Assembly (NCBI GenBank): GCA_963681505.1
Contig: OY811992.1
Span: 2,513,072 to 2,577,071 of the forward strand
Origin: Eunapius fragilis
Taxonomy: Eukaryota; Porifera; Demospongiae; Spongillida; Spongillidae
Direction of reading: 5' to 3'
DNA: 64,000 bases
Below, piece by piece: positions 25,001-32,887 of this stretch. The notes under the pieces are model-generated. The model was not told the origin of the DNA and did no database searches. It worked only from the letters and a program-made list of their open reading frames with translations. Made by a program: the position numbers and the translations under genes. Position 1 is the first letter of the stretch; each line of letters opens with the position of its first letter.

Positions 25001-26414
25001 GTGCTTTTAATGCCTCCTTTATTCAACAAATGATGGTGTAAAAAGCAAGGAAACTGATAGCCTCGTCCCCAGGCCGTCAATTAAAGTTTGAGATAAAAGA
25101 CGGCCTGGTCTCCATTGCAACTCCGTTAGTGCGCATGCGCTGGCCATTACCAGAAAAAGTGGTAATTGTATATTTTGCTTGTAAACCTTTCCGTAAATTA
25201 ACTCGTTACCGGTCTGCCTCGTTCTAAGTGCCAGGCTTTTTAAATTAAAAACACATCGCGCACGTGCATAAAATACATAGCTACTCGTAGTATGTGCAAT
25301 ACAATGTGTAGGAGACACAACACTGCCACTAATCCTGCAAGACATTGACGTCGTTGCCATTCTACGCGCAGCTATGAATTTTGTGCACGTGGGCGATGTG
25401 TTTTTAATTGAAAAAGCCTGGCACTTAGACGGTAACGAGTTAGTTTACGGAAAGGTTTACAAGCAAACTATACGATTACCACTTTTTCTGGTAATGGCCA
25501 GCGCATGCGCACTAACGGAGTTGCAATGGAGACCGGGTCGTCTTTTTTCCCAAACTTTAATTGACGGCCTGGGTACGAGGCTAGGAAACTGACTGAATGG
25601 CGAAAATTTAATGGTTCCATATTAGCATAATATCAGATGTCATAACTCTACGTGTGTTTAACTTTTTCCTTTTAAGCCAGAAGTCTTATTTCCATGCGTT
25701 TTATGCCTCCCATCACAAAAATTCTTTTAGAGCATTTTTTAAAAATGAATTATTTCATATATGTGTCCTGATATAAAAGGAGAGGACATCACCACAAACA
25801 AATTCAATCAACCTGTGTAATCTGTGGTCAAAGGTTTGCCTTTGAGAGCATGCTTTTCAACAAGTACCATCCAGAGCACATCACATCTGTATAAAATGTT
25901 CTGACTACAATAGCTGTGGTTAAAAATATGTAATATGTCTACAAATGGCCAATTTAAAAAAATTCACTGTTCACTATGATCACGATGTCATTGAGGCCAT
26001 TGGCTGGTGAGGCTGATGTGCATTACAACACGACTTTTGTGTTTTGCTGCAATACTTGCCTATCTCTTTTATACCATAGAGAATCTCTTCAATGCTGCTG
26101 CCGGTGAATTATCTTCGACCACCTGGGTGATTGGCATAACTGGTGCTATGTGCGTGGTCACAATCATTTGCTGCATTACTGTGGTCTTCATTGCATATAA
26201 ATATCTAAAGAGAATGTTGTTGAAAAGGTAAAATACAAATGAAAAGTGTTTGCTTTTGTCTATGCATGACTACAACATATTTTTTACCTACAGCACTGAA
26301 AATCAAACTGAAATACCTGGCATACAAATGTCAGAGTGTGTTGCATATAATCTTGTTGATTCTAAGCCTGCTTGTCCTAGCGAGGAACAATATGTGGAAG
26401 TAAACAACCATTAA
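8684..26414 (+). CDS. Nidogen-like, six-EGF type I membrane protein
   Basis: Twelve exons keep one frame with GT-AG borders: 8684-8890, 11252-11527, 11986-12208, 13295-13768, 14898-15020, 16311-16433, 16489-16611, 23423-23545, 24373-24495, 24660-24782, 26080-26227, 26294-26414 (728 aa). Residues 1-23 look like a signal peptide. The junction of exons 1 and 2 gives [11 protein letters not shown], typical of NIDO domains; exon 2 also has the NIDO-like [12 protein letters not shown]. Exon 4 is cysteine-rich and ends near WRKVIYKG. Six calcium-binding EGF modules (D[IV][DN]EC, CxQ[IM]CTNT, GSYxCxC) fill about residues 393-639. A membrane span ([17 protein letters not shown]) and a tail of about 45 residues follow. 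The tail has tyrosines in AYNLV and EQYVEV, possible phospho-docking sites. A matrix or cell-surface adhesion role is inferred. Introns are full of transposons, including a young Ty3. Confidence 0.8.
9192..9714. mobile_element. Foldback element with CCGGAGTAA palindromes
   Basis: The ends are inverted copies of TCACGGAGGAAA..TGTCC (left at 9192; right as GGACA.TTTCCTCCGTGA, ending 9714). The interior is filled with short inverted units built on TTACTCCGGAGTAA flanked by TGTCC or GGACA, at about 9205-9400 and 9630-9700. No clear target duplication and no open frame are seen. It is a non-autonomous DNA element in intron 1 of the nidogen/EGF gene. Confidence 0.65.
9815..10078 (-). pseudogene. 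Ty3/gypsy integrase fragment
   Basis: An 87-residue minus-strand frame shows the integrase catalytic core in shortened form: [25 protein letters not shown] (second catalytic Asp) and [11 protein letters not shown] (catalytic Glu). It aligns by eye with about residues 1210-1300 of the intact pol at 18527-23230, but lacks the stretch between the YPM and TDQG blocks in full length. No LTR is nearby. It is an isolated relic in intron 1 of the nidogen/EGF gene. Confidence 0.75.
10079..11251. other. Intron 1 remainder, no gene recognised
   Basis: There is no convincing coding signal. An inverted CGCAAGCG..CGCTTGCG pair lies near 10789-10818. At 10998-11130 AAAGTTT/AAACTTT and GGACAAAA motifs recur in both orientations, resembling another decayed foldback. 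The intron ends with an AG at 11250-11251. Confidence 0.4.
13769..14897. other. Intron 4, carries a dispersed repeat
   Basis: No exon is seen. About 14345-14520 resembles 42568-42730 (shared CAAGTTTTCAAATTATTT, CTTTTCAACTTCT-like and AGGCCTGAAT-like blocks), so an interspersed repeat copy lies here. The rest is AT-rich intron. Confidence 0.5.
15036..16256. mobile_element. Long-TIR foldback element in intron 5
   Basis: Arms of about 160 bases are inverted copies: the left begins AATATGGGGTCGAGGCAGTG and the right ends CCCTCGACCCCATATT. Both contain the blocks TTCCTATTTTCAACACTT (inverted on the right) and CCATTTCTCTATGGTA or its partner. The middle includes a run of over 40 C at about 16027-16067. 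No transposase is seen. Diverged partial relatives appear at about 42755-42805 and 52980-53055. The target duplication is unclear. Confidence 0.65.
16888..18056. mobile_element. Non-autonomous hAT-like element
   Basis: The ends are TAGGGTGTGTA on the left and its inverse TACACACCCTA on the right, followed inward by CCGATTTT-type repeats. The perfect 8-bp direct repeat TTATACAC flanks it (16880-16887 and 18057-18064). Eight-base duplications are the hallmark of hAT transposons. Near both ends the motif CGATT or AATCG recurs many times, as subterminal transposase sites do. No intact transposase frame is present. It sits in intron 7 of the nidogen/EGF gene, 0.3 kb from the Ty3 insertion. Confidence 0.8.
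18380..18492 (+). repeat. 5' LTR, intact Ty3 element 1
   Basis: It starts TGTAGCGCATGCGCTATAGC and ends GATTGCTACA. At 113 bases it is very short for an LTR. It includes GGACATGCGC and a TATTTAA stretch that may serve the promoter. It is identical to 23258-23370. Confidence 0.95.
18494..18509 (+). promoter_or_regulatory. Primer binding site, tRNA-Leu type
   Basis: TGGTGTCAGAAGTGGG lies one base inside the 5' LTR. It is the exact complement of the 3' end of animal tRNA-Leu(CAA) as I remember it (CCCACTTCTGACA plus CCA), so tRNA-Leu is the likely primer. Confidence 0.8.
18527..23230 (+). CDS. Gag-Pol polyprotein, Ty3 element 1
   Basis: A single 1567-residue frame without stops. The ATG at 18527 (MAEQEER) is the first in-frame ATG after the primer site. 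Gag capsid comes first, with the zinc knuckle [14 protein letters not shown] at about 246-259. The protease motif LVDTGSS is at about 303 and reverse transcriptase YLDD at about 734. RNase H follows with DASQEG (about 884) and TDHSALRW (about 947). Integrase has an HHCC finger near 1130-1165 and DDE residues in MDILGPL (about 1199), [10 protein letters not shown] (about 1258) and [10 protein letters not shown] (about 1293). The C-terminus is acidic and ends [11 protein letters not shown]. Gag and Pol are fused in one frame, unlike the second Ty3 here. All catalytic residues are present, so it is probably active. No env gene. Confidence 0.95.
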   Translation: MAEQEERKAVRFSARPPARFAKGADFNLWVKRLELYFREAKVPDNKRGEELVALLEDDAFRVVSQSGFVSGDGVEYEEVKKCLQEQYAPKGVELEWQRKLHSAHQERPETLLEFSGRLRMLADKAYPSWSAERRLEMAREQFIHGVISPSVQMRLLRKQPESLEAALALASQWESVELAQQSLRGEKQGSGASLAVSGERDLVQGALRANTVEELALQVQQLSQEISKLSSREVGEKRSAPKRVPVCWNCKQKGHIRRNCPQRKERNVSPKEIGKDRSVKYTSAVACTLILQGMVGGRPTRMLVDTGSSVTLVHEKVWNDISQDRKLLTPQCPVMAVNGDSLSLCGQIDLDLMVGKHVRTHTVLVVREMTQECLLGTDFLEQYGCVVDLGRRTMIMLGETIPLDTLYGSCISTCHVFVQETAVVPPYHEMRLQVQLEGAKTDGDYVGLFQPKAEMSTQRGLLFACSVSPVHDGKAVVQLVNPSAVPVTLHCKEKVGQVSPWDGREGANMVEPALGTRLPARSTEAIGKAVGELMGDTSGLSREECAKLKTILHHFSDVISVGDGDLGRTNVLRHTINSGDTPPVHQPARRLPFHQRDVVQKMIQGMLQQGIIEPSGGAWASPIVLVRKKDGSYRFCVDFRRLNSVTKKDVHPLPRIDDALDTLSGSKWFSTLDLASGYWQVEMDPADKEKTAFITPFGLHQFRVMPFGLTNAPSTFQRLMSMVLAGLSWVTCLVYLDDIIIFSRTVEEHLQRLTEVLQRLKEAGLKIKPSKCHLLCKSVRYLGYVVSEKGIAADADKIKCVENWPTPTDHESLRQFLGFASYYRKFIRNFADTAAPLHALTEKSKPWHWTELCDKAFVALKGKLASPPILSFPQFDRTFVVDADASQEGVGAVLSHLDDGRVIAYASRVLTKAECQYCATRRELLALVWSVRQFRAYLWGRRFIVRTDHSALRWLRSFKDPQGQVARWLEILAEFDFDVIHRPGLRHGNADALSRIQCKQCGMHNGIATPCLFHNAFGAVNGNGGNLWSGSNVHSEAGLSVLPLENSKEMQGSDADLRRVISWIENSSPPAALPSEGSYTLQTLWAQYKHLVVRDGVLFRQWEDVPGKGCNKHLQLVVPRSWIGSVLQQLHSSPSGGHLGMFKTLEKVRSRFYWPGQRHDIEDWCRACELCAARKSPPRRNRAPMQQVLAGGPFQRVAMDILGPLPLTDRGNKYILVLGDYFTKWVESYPIPNMEAKTIANVFVSHFVSRFGAPDVLHTDQGRNFESALFKEVCLLLGVQKTRTTPYHPQSDGLVERFNRTLLDLLSIASREDEQNWDLCIPAVMLAYRTSVQESTGCTPYFLLFGREARLPVDVMFGLPPNVPPQPVHQYSKDLRARLDTAYERVRERLGWRQRRQKMVYDRRRTGRPYGIGEWVWLYCPAVPRGKSAKLHSYWQGPYKVVKVFSNVLYLIQHRDSTRKKVVVHFDRLKPCARGGTYEQGTTAPRDAAVFSEAEESDVSDAEETEDDNLVIAPQEDNLEPERQEEQHEVEPRDDQQEQPPVEPLPLLRQSKRLRSRPDRFGTNIFD
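23244..23257 (+). promoter_or_regulatory. Polypurine tract, Ty3 element 1
   Basis: AGGAGGGGGGATAG lies directly before the 3' LTR. This is the expected place and composition for the plus-strand primer of LTR retrotransposons. Confidence 0.8.
23258..23370 (+). repeat. 3' LTR, intact Ty3 element 1
   Basis: 113 bases, identical by eye to the 5' LTR at 18380-18492. The last base is 52 bases before the next EGF exon of the host gene at 23423, so the insertion barely left the splice acceptor region intact. Confidence 0.95.
25058..25583. mobile_element. Mutator-like foldback element, 9-bp duplication
   Basis: Inverted arms of about 220 bases start TAGCCTCGTCCCCAGGCCG on the left and, inverted, TAGCCTCGTACCCAGGCCG on the right. 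A short non-palindromic centre lies at about 25280-25370. The perfect 9-bp direct repeat GGAAACTGA flanks it (25049-25057 and 25584-25592). Long TIRs plus a 9-bp duplication are the Mutator signature. The outer TIR resembles that of 778-1417. It lies in intron 10 of the nidogen/EGF gene, inside a copy of the GTAAAAAGCAAGGAAAC repeat. Confidence 0.85.
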
Positions 26415-26974
26415 TCAGCAACTTGAACACAGCAGAGGGAAATGATGAAAATATATATGGCAATCTATAATATTCTGTATGTGCATAATTATTTTATATA
26501 TTTAGAGTGCGCATGTATAGTGGAAGAACCCAATACCACTTGCTGCCTGTAACATTTGCACAGTAGATTGTGAATTAATTTACATGTTTACATGAACAAT
26601 ACTTTTAAAAGATATTCACCTAGGGCTATGACATATTTTGCATCCTGCTTGCAACAAACACAATAACCATGATGGCACTAGAGTGCTCATCAGCCAAGGG
26701 CATTCTATTTGTAAACTGCTGATGCTCCTGCAGGTATCTCCTAGTTGTAACATAAGAACATCTCAAAAACCATAACAAGGAATCGACAAGTTGCTACTTC
26801 GTGGCATCAGCAAGTTCATATTCGTTTGCAGGGGAAGGGGTCATGTGTTTGAGCTGAGGGTGGTCATGACTTGGATTGTCAGGTCGTCCATGAATCTATT
26901 TCTCTCTCCCATTCATGTAACAATGAGCAAATCAGGTCTGATCACGTCAGAACTGCATTTTTAAATTTCATGGC
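26415..26974. other. Intergenic, nothing recognised
   Basis: This covers the 3' flank of the nidogen/EGF gene up to the duplicated segment. No canonical AATAAA lies close to the stop, and there is no further coding signal or repeat structure that I can support. Confidence 0.5.
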
Positions 26975-28327
26975 ATCGTGAATGTGATGCACAATCTTTT
27001 TAGGACTGAAGAACCTACCCTTCTCATAAATGGAGGGGTTATTAAAGATTTTGTCAGCCTTTCATTTTACTTCAACAGTACGTAACAACTGGGCAGTCCG
27101 TAGTCATTATTCTATCTAGGTGCACAGTGTTTTGGCATACATAACAAACAAGCTAGCTGATGTGTACTGCTGCTAGCCACAGAAATTGTGTGGCTAGGAT
27201 GTGGTAGGACGTTGCTAGGCAGTAATGTGTTGTTGCTTGCTAGCAGAACCTATAAAATTTTGAGACGTCTACTACGGTGATGTAATCGCAGTATCACACT
27301 GCCTGGGCACATAATTATGTTACAGGAAGCCAGTTTAATTATGTCGTACGTCATTTGCTTTAATTAGAATAACTGCACTGCGGCCACGGGTGTTTCGGAG
27401 TGGACATTTACGGATATTTAGATGTTCAATTGCCCATTTACGTAAAAATGATTTTAATTGCTAGCTCATTAACGCACTAACATATTCAAAGCCGGTTTCT
27501 GCTATGACCCAGTATCACTACGCCTCTCCATTGATAAGTCCATGCATAGTAATAGTCTAAGCACAAACCCAAATCAACTGCTCACATGTTTATCGCATTT
27601 CAACATACGGCGCAACGTTTCTAGTAATCACGTGCTCCTTAATTCGTTACGAGTGCATCCTTTGGTGGACTATTTGAGAGACTCTCGAACTTCCAGGTGA
27701 GTTGTGACGATAAAATACAGAATCTAGGGGCATTGTAAAACAATCCAAGCTGGGTCAAGTCTCGAGACGCGACGTCTAAGGCATATAAAATCGCTGTTGA
27801 AATCTATGAATAATTATCAACATCTTGGTTATTATAATGCTTTGCGATGGAGTTCCATTGCAGTCTGCTTACAAAACATTGCAGGGTGTGCGGTGGGAGA
27901 TTGGTGGTGGCAAAGAAATCAAAAAGAAGCATTTAAAACTCCCAATCTTACAAAAAAGAGCTTAAACTAGCATTTGGTATTGATATGATCATTGATCATG
28001 TCACCATTATTCTGAAAACCATGTATGGAGAGGGTGTTAAGAGGCAGAAATAGCTAGTACCATTCAGATGGTCATGCCCAACAAGTGGAAAGTCCATATG
28101 TGTGAAGTGAGTGAAGAGCAAATTATAACTGAATTTATTTACATGATCACATTTAGGTTTGCCAGCATGTTGAGGTGCTGGTGAAAAGTGGCATGAAAAA
28201 AAAGTGACATAACATACAGCCAAACATCAAGTGAATCACTACAGTCATTAGTTGCACATATTGAAATTGCACCAACAATTTCAATTAACTATCTAAAGTG
28301 TCCACTAGGCCATTGTTTTCTGCGCAG

Positions 28328-28685
28328 ACCAGTAGAGCTACCATGCCGAAGTCATGTCTGTGCAGGATGCATCATAACATGCCTGACATTGTCAGCAAAG
28401 AACACATGTCCCTGTTGTTATGACAACTCACCTTTAACTGTTTCCAGCATAAATGCAGCTCCTGACGTGTTCTTGTCCCTCCTAAGTGATGTACTGCTTC
28501 TATGCGACTCCTGTAAAACAGATCAAACATTTCAGCAGGAGAGTACCTCTCACATGTTTGCAACACTTTATCTCCTCCATGTGAAATGGATACTGAGGTG
28601 CAAGTCGGCATCTGTAATTCAAAGAATGCTGCCTGAAAGCCCAGAGCCAAATGTTTTGCAGATTCCAACTAGAGTAAAAAGTTAG
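28328..28685 (+). pseudogene. RING-finger exon, mobile-element type
   Basis: A splice acceptor (TTTTCTGCGCAG) precedes a frame reading PVELPCRSHVCAGC then NTCPCCYDNSPL: the second half of a RING finger (Cx3HxCx2C then CPCC). A second metal-site candidate follows (LLLCDSCK, then SH). The frame stops at 28685, but a shifted frame continues with codon-like sequence (SLQELSEQTTIEAQQAV at about 28690-28735, then LLKRSPKKAL), so the original ORF is frameshifted. The first RING half would be on an upstream exon not found. From memory, this order resembles RAG1-N-terminus-like ORFs of invertebrate mobile elements. That link is inference. Confidence 0.45.
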
Positions 28686-28930
28686 AAGTCTTCAGGAACT
28701 ATCAGAACAAACCACAATTGAAGCACAGCAAGCCGTAAGTTGTAAACTATTGAAAAGATCACCAAAGAAGGCTTTAAATTGCAAGATGGTCCGTTTGTGA
28801 AAAGTCGTGATGTAGCACTTCAGAACATCGGAGTGGAGCCCCAGCAATACGTTGGGTGCAACCCCATTCTCACAAGACTTGAAGGACAGACAATTGTACT
28901 GAAAAGATACTTTATTAAGATCAAACTACT

Positions 28931-29185
28931 GTACACTATTTCCTTGATTACAAGTTGCGCCTTCTATTCAGGACACTACTGGTCTGCATTTAAAAATTTA
29001 CCGGTACTTTAAATTGCTACAGTTGTGTAGTAGTGTTTGCGCACCTTTCGCTCTACTTGTGTTCCGATTGGCTCTTGACTCGGGTCTGTTCATCAAACTG
29101 TACCAAGTCAAAGTAGCAGTTAAATTTTTTAATGCGGGTACAATTGTGTAGCCACAGCTTGTAATCAAGGAAATACGGTACTGTT
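28931..29185. repeat. Small imperfect inverted repeat (MITE-like)
   Basis: The arms share TATTTCCTTGATTACAAG at about 28936-28955 and its inverse CTTGTAATCAAGGAAATA at about 29158-29175. Inner blocks AAATTGCTAC and GTAGCAGTTAAA also pair. It is probably a MITE inside the larger insert. No target duplication was resolved. Confidence 0.55.
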
Positions 29186-29578
29186 TATCATTATATAGCT
29201 ACTAACCTGAAAGTCTTGTGGTTGTCTATAAAGAATGTGGCCCAGCCAAATCCTGTTCTCCTCATGGTTGCAGACAAATTTGAAGAGACATTTGCTAGAC
29301 TTGGAGCATGCCACTCCATCCATGACCAATGTTTTGTAACAGATGAGAAATGTTGAGAGTTAGGTATAGCAACATGACGTCACAGTGGATGAGTATTATT
29401 TTTCACATGAAGCTATAGTTCCCTTTATGAACCAATTTCCCCAATGAACCAAAATGCACCTATTAGAGGAGCACACAGTTGAACAGTTGAGTGGGTGAGA
29501 GGATACAACTTTGGATTTGGCATGCTGGGTGAGCAAGGTGCTGAATTGATTCACCCATCCTATCAATGCACTTTGTGA

Positions 29579-29581
<3 letters not shown>

Positions 29582-29653
<72 letters not shown>

Positions 29654-29656
29654 CCT
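29582..29656. repeat. (AC)n microsatellite
   Basis: About 37 AC units with one interruption near the end. Repetitive open frames crossing it are not genes. Confidence 0.95.
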
Positions 29657-30178
29657 TTCAGACATAATAGCATTAAAGAGGTTGCCATGAGACAGGATGG
29701 ACAAAATATACTTAGCAATTCAAATCTAGCTATGAACACCACTTACATGCAATTCAATCAGAAACAAAGAAAAGAGGCTACGGTGCATCGTTAAAGATCA
29801 CTTCATAAGTATTGCTCCTGACTCAATCCATGCTCAGCCACCCACAAAGACAGCAAAACGTATGCCAAAAACACACTGCTGCTTCATAGTATACTAGTAG
29901 TGGATTTATATTCACGTACACAAAACACAACACGCGCGTTCTCTATTCCACTTGACGATGTTTGCCCGTTACTTTTGAAGCATATAAGTCGCGTCTCAGA
30001 AAAAGAGTAACATAAAACGAAAGCTCTATCTATGTACAATACCTTTGTAAAAGTCGTTTCTCAACTGGAAGTTCGCACGTCCCGGACTAACTAGCTTTGA
30101 AAACCTACCTCCGCGTAAGTAGGCTACTTTTGAACGACACTTCTCCAGACCGAAACCATCTTTGATGCCCAAACATAC

Positions 30179-30314
30179 CTCGTTCAGTAGAGCACAGGTT
30201 CATCTTCAACAATACTTCGTCTAAAGGGTCATCACGTGTTCTATTCAGTAACTGTACAACGAATTCCAACGGGTACAAATCATTACAACCGTTGCTAGGT
30301 GAGGTAATTGCCAT
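30179..30314 (-). CDS. Possible first exon of unknown gene in the insert
   Basis: From the ATG at 30314 the frame reads MAITSPSNGCNDLYPLEF and continues for about 45 codons to a consensus donor (GAACGAG then GTATGT) at 30179. Composition is codon-like. The exon lies inside the TIR-bounded insert, pointing inward on the opposite strand to the RING exon. The family is not recognised and no second exon was identified. Confidence 0.3.
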
Positions 30315-30964
30315 TTCAAAATTTTGGGGCGTAGGACTTTTTGTCCATCAATTCAATGGATCGTAACACCCGTGCGGCATGGTACGGTATGTTATATTTA
30401 TCTCTGGTTACAGCTACTCAGCGTTATCGTTATATACGTCCTTCAGAGTTCTTTGCATCTTCTTTCGTCCGTAGCTTTAACTATGTTTATACTGGTGGAA
30501 TGGCGGTACTGCAAACAGCATACCTTTATTTTATTTTATTTATTGCCTATTAAGTCAAATAATTACGCTGAATGCAATATGTGCTGTTGGGTCTAGCGAT
30601 GTGACATGCACATCAGAAAGTTGATCGTGGCCTGCCCACAGCTGTCCGATTAGCGTGCGCGCGGGCTGTCCTATTTTTATACTACTACATAATGCAATTC
30701 AAATTAAAGCCTTGGTTACTTCGTAGTGGTGCGGAGTGTATGTAGCCTAATACTATAGTAAACCCATAGTTATTACCGGTCCTTGCATCTAGGGGGTACA
30801 CTCCTACCGCCTTTTAGATACCACATCCTCGACATGAATTTTATATACAACCCGTGATGTAATATAGCTACCCCCTGGCCCTATTGATGAATACAATGTC
30901 ACCAAGACACTATATTTGGATGTTACCCCCCACATAGGGACACTCCTTGAAGGACATAGTGCAT

Positions 30965-30965
<1 letters not shown>

Positions 30966-31024
<59 letters not shown>

Positions 31025-31056
31025 CACACATACACACACACACACAACACACAGGG
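30966..31056. repeat. (AC)n microsatellite
   Basis: An AC tract with a few interruptions near its 3' end. The equivalent tract in the duplicated segment is at 60117-60208, with different interruptions. Confidence 0.95.
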
Positions 31057-31274
31057 AGGACAGCCTCCCCTGCAGGGACACAATTTAAACCTAACCATTT
31101 AAATGGTTATGGCCTATGTGACGAAACACTCATTAACTCATGATACGTGAAAGTAGTGCATACACTTTGTGCAATGATTGGGGCTGCCTTGTCATGTTAT
31201 GTTTGTGCAATGGCTCACTGTGACAGTTAAGGCTAACATGCACCATTATGTATGCTCCACACCTGTACATCCAG

Positions 31275-31457
31275 ATGCCTGGAGGTCGCTACTTTCAAGG
31301 TCCGTCACTACAACTGATTGTTGCGGCAGCAGGGGGAGTGGCTAGTGGCATCTACATATTTCAGCCCTACTTTAGATCTGTAGGTTCTGATCGTCATCAC
31401 AAGGAGGGCACACCCACTGGGGTAAAGCTTAGTGATACTGCCAGCAAGAACAACTGA
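31275..31457 (+). CDS. PIGBOS1-like small membrane protein, copy 1
   Basis: A 60-residue frame begins MPGGRYFQGPSLQLIVAA and contains GVASGIYIFQPYF, then a hydrophilic tail ending DTASKNN. A short N-terminus, one membrane span and a (G/A)GxYIFQP motif recall PIGBOS1, a microprotein of the mitochondrial outer membrane that contacts ER CLCC1 in mammals. The assignment rests on that motif and size. It differs from the copy at 60536 by a few substitutions and a short deletion in the tail. The ATG follows a possible splice acceptor (CTGTACATCCAG), so a 5' exon may exist. It is convergent with the deubiquitinase gene ending at 31586. Confidence 0.55.
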   Translation: MPGGRYFQGPSLQLIVAAAGGVASGIYIFQPYFRSVGSDRHHKEGTPTGVKLSDTASKNN

Positions 31458-31585
31458 CTTTCCTCGTGTGCATGTTTTTATGTGTTCTCTCTGTGTGACC
31501 AGGTTACTGAACATTGCCCATCAAATGCCATTGTAAAGCTAGTGAGTTACAACACACATACACATACACAGTGTTACATCATACA

Positions 31586-31783
31586 CTAGTACTGGTTAGG
31601 TGGCTCCAATGCACTGTAGAAAATAATATATGCGTTCTTGGACACCACACGAGGCAATCCCTCTGGTGGGGACAATGGAGTCATCCTAGATAAGATAATT
31701 ATGATACACTGATTATCATCCTGCATTGAATTGATTCCCTCTTTAATGATTGCAAGTAAAGGAATAACTAAATCATCGTATTT

Positions 31784-31870
<87 letters not shown>

Positions 31871-32856
31871 GTATGTGTTTGTTTTGGGGGGAGGCTCTTG
31901 AAATTTTTACTCAATGATGTTATGTCTGTTAACATGTACATAAACAAGGTCTTAATAAACATCACATCATGGTATTGGGTGGTACAGCCTCCACCCCTCC
32001 CTCACCACACAGTGGGGTCCATTAATTTACCAAACAGATCGCACTGTGTTATGATGCATATAGCAACAGAGGGTATTCATAGAGAGGGGAGGCGTATCTA
32101 CAGTTATACTATATGAATGCTCTGACAATTCACAGACGCAAATAAAAAGTGCGAAGGGCAAAACTGAGATGTGATACATAATTGCATAAGTCAGTCTTCC
32201 CCTTAATGGTAATGTTATCTTAATGTTTAATCGCCCGCAATCCTTTTTTAAGGATGGCCATCATTAAATAAGGATGATGACCACTTTCTAAAAGAATGAT
32301 CTAAACTTGGTGCTTTGTTTTGTATTAGTGATTCACTAGATTCAAGATCATGCAGATCAGCGATAATGCCGCGGTTAAAACAGGTTTGGCTTGCTCAGAA
32401 ACCGGTATTACAGTGTAAATACGGCGAAACAGCCATTTGCCGCTGCCGTCGATATAGTATAGCGAGCAAAAATTAACTCAGCGACGGATGGCAAGGAAGA
32501 ACAGGTTTCTAGGAGTGTCAGGTGGATCTGTGGAACAATATCCACGGCGTCGACAATCTACGCTCACTTACCGTCCAGCGAAGCGATTGCAAACACTGGA
32601 AAGCGTCAAGCTAAGCAACCCTGCTTAGATACCGAGGGGAGCCACAGAAAGAGACGGATGTAATTCCACAGTACGGATGGATGACATACATGTAGGCCTA
32701 TAGGTGACCAAAGCGGCAGCACTGCATGATTCATCATATGACAGTGACAGCGACAGCAACAGTAGGCCTGGGCAATGGCGTGGTCTCCTCGAGTCTGATT
32801 AATTTAAGCTCCACTAACTCGAACACATATCGTATGCCAATTGGCAACGCTCCGTA

Positions 32857-32887
<31 letters not shown>

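Larger units (their letters stand above)
27385..30374. mobile_element. CAC-ended DNA transposon with RING-like exon
   Basis: The insert begins CACGGGTGTT and ends AACACCCGTG, exact 10-base inverted ends, with CGGC directly repeated outside (27381-27384 and 30375-30378). The paralogous locus at 59561-59566 reads TGCGGC once, an empty site. Ends beginning CAC and a short GC-rich duplication are known from the CACTA/Chapaev (CMC) and Transib/RAG groups. Four bases fits Chapaev. The shift GCGGC would give the five bases of Transib but makes the TIRs unequal. Inside are a plus-strand RING-like exon (28328-28685), a short minus-strand first-exon candidate (30179-30314), a small inverted repeat and an (AC)n tract. 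No complete transposase core is seen. Confidence 0.7.
26975..31548 (+). repeat. Duplicated segment, copy 1 (interrupted)
   Basis: 26975-27384 and 30375-31548 match the contiguous block 59128-60800 in order and orientation. Shared blocks include AGAACCTACCCTTCTCATAA, GTGCACAGTGTTTTGG, CTGCAAACAGCATA, the (AC)n tract and the PIGBOS1-like frame. The 2990 bases between them (27385-30374) are absent from copy 2 and form a TIR-bounded insert. Limits are approximate. Confidence 0.85.

Noticed and set aside
29396..29704. Cys/Val-rich ORFs across (AC)n tracts (also 30804-31098, 31783-32116, 59951-60359, 62656-63120 in part)
   Set aside because: They are translations of dinucleotide repeats; only the non-repeat part at 62707-62980 is a real exon.
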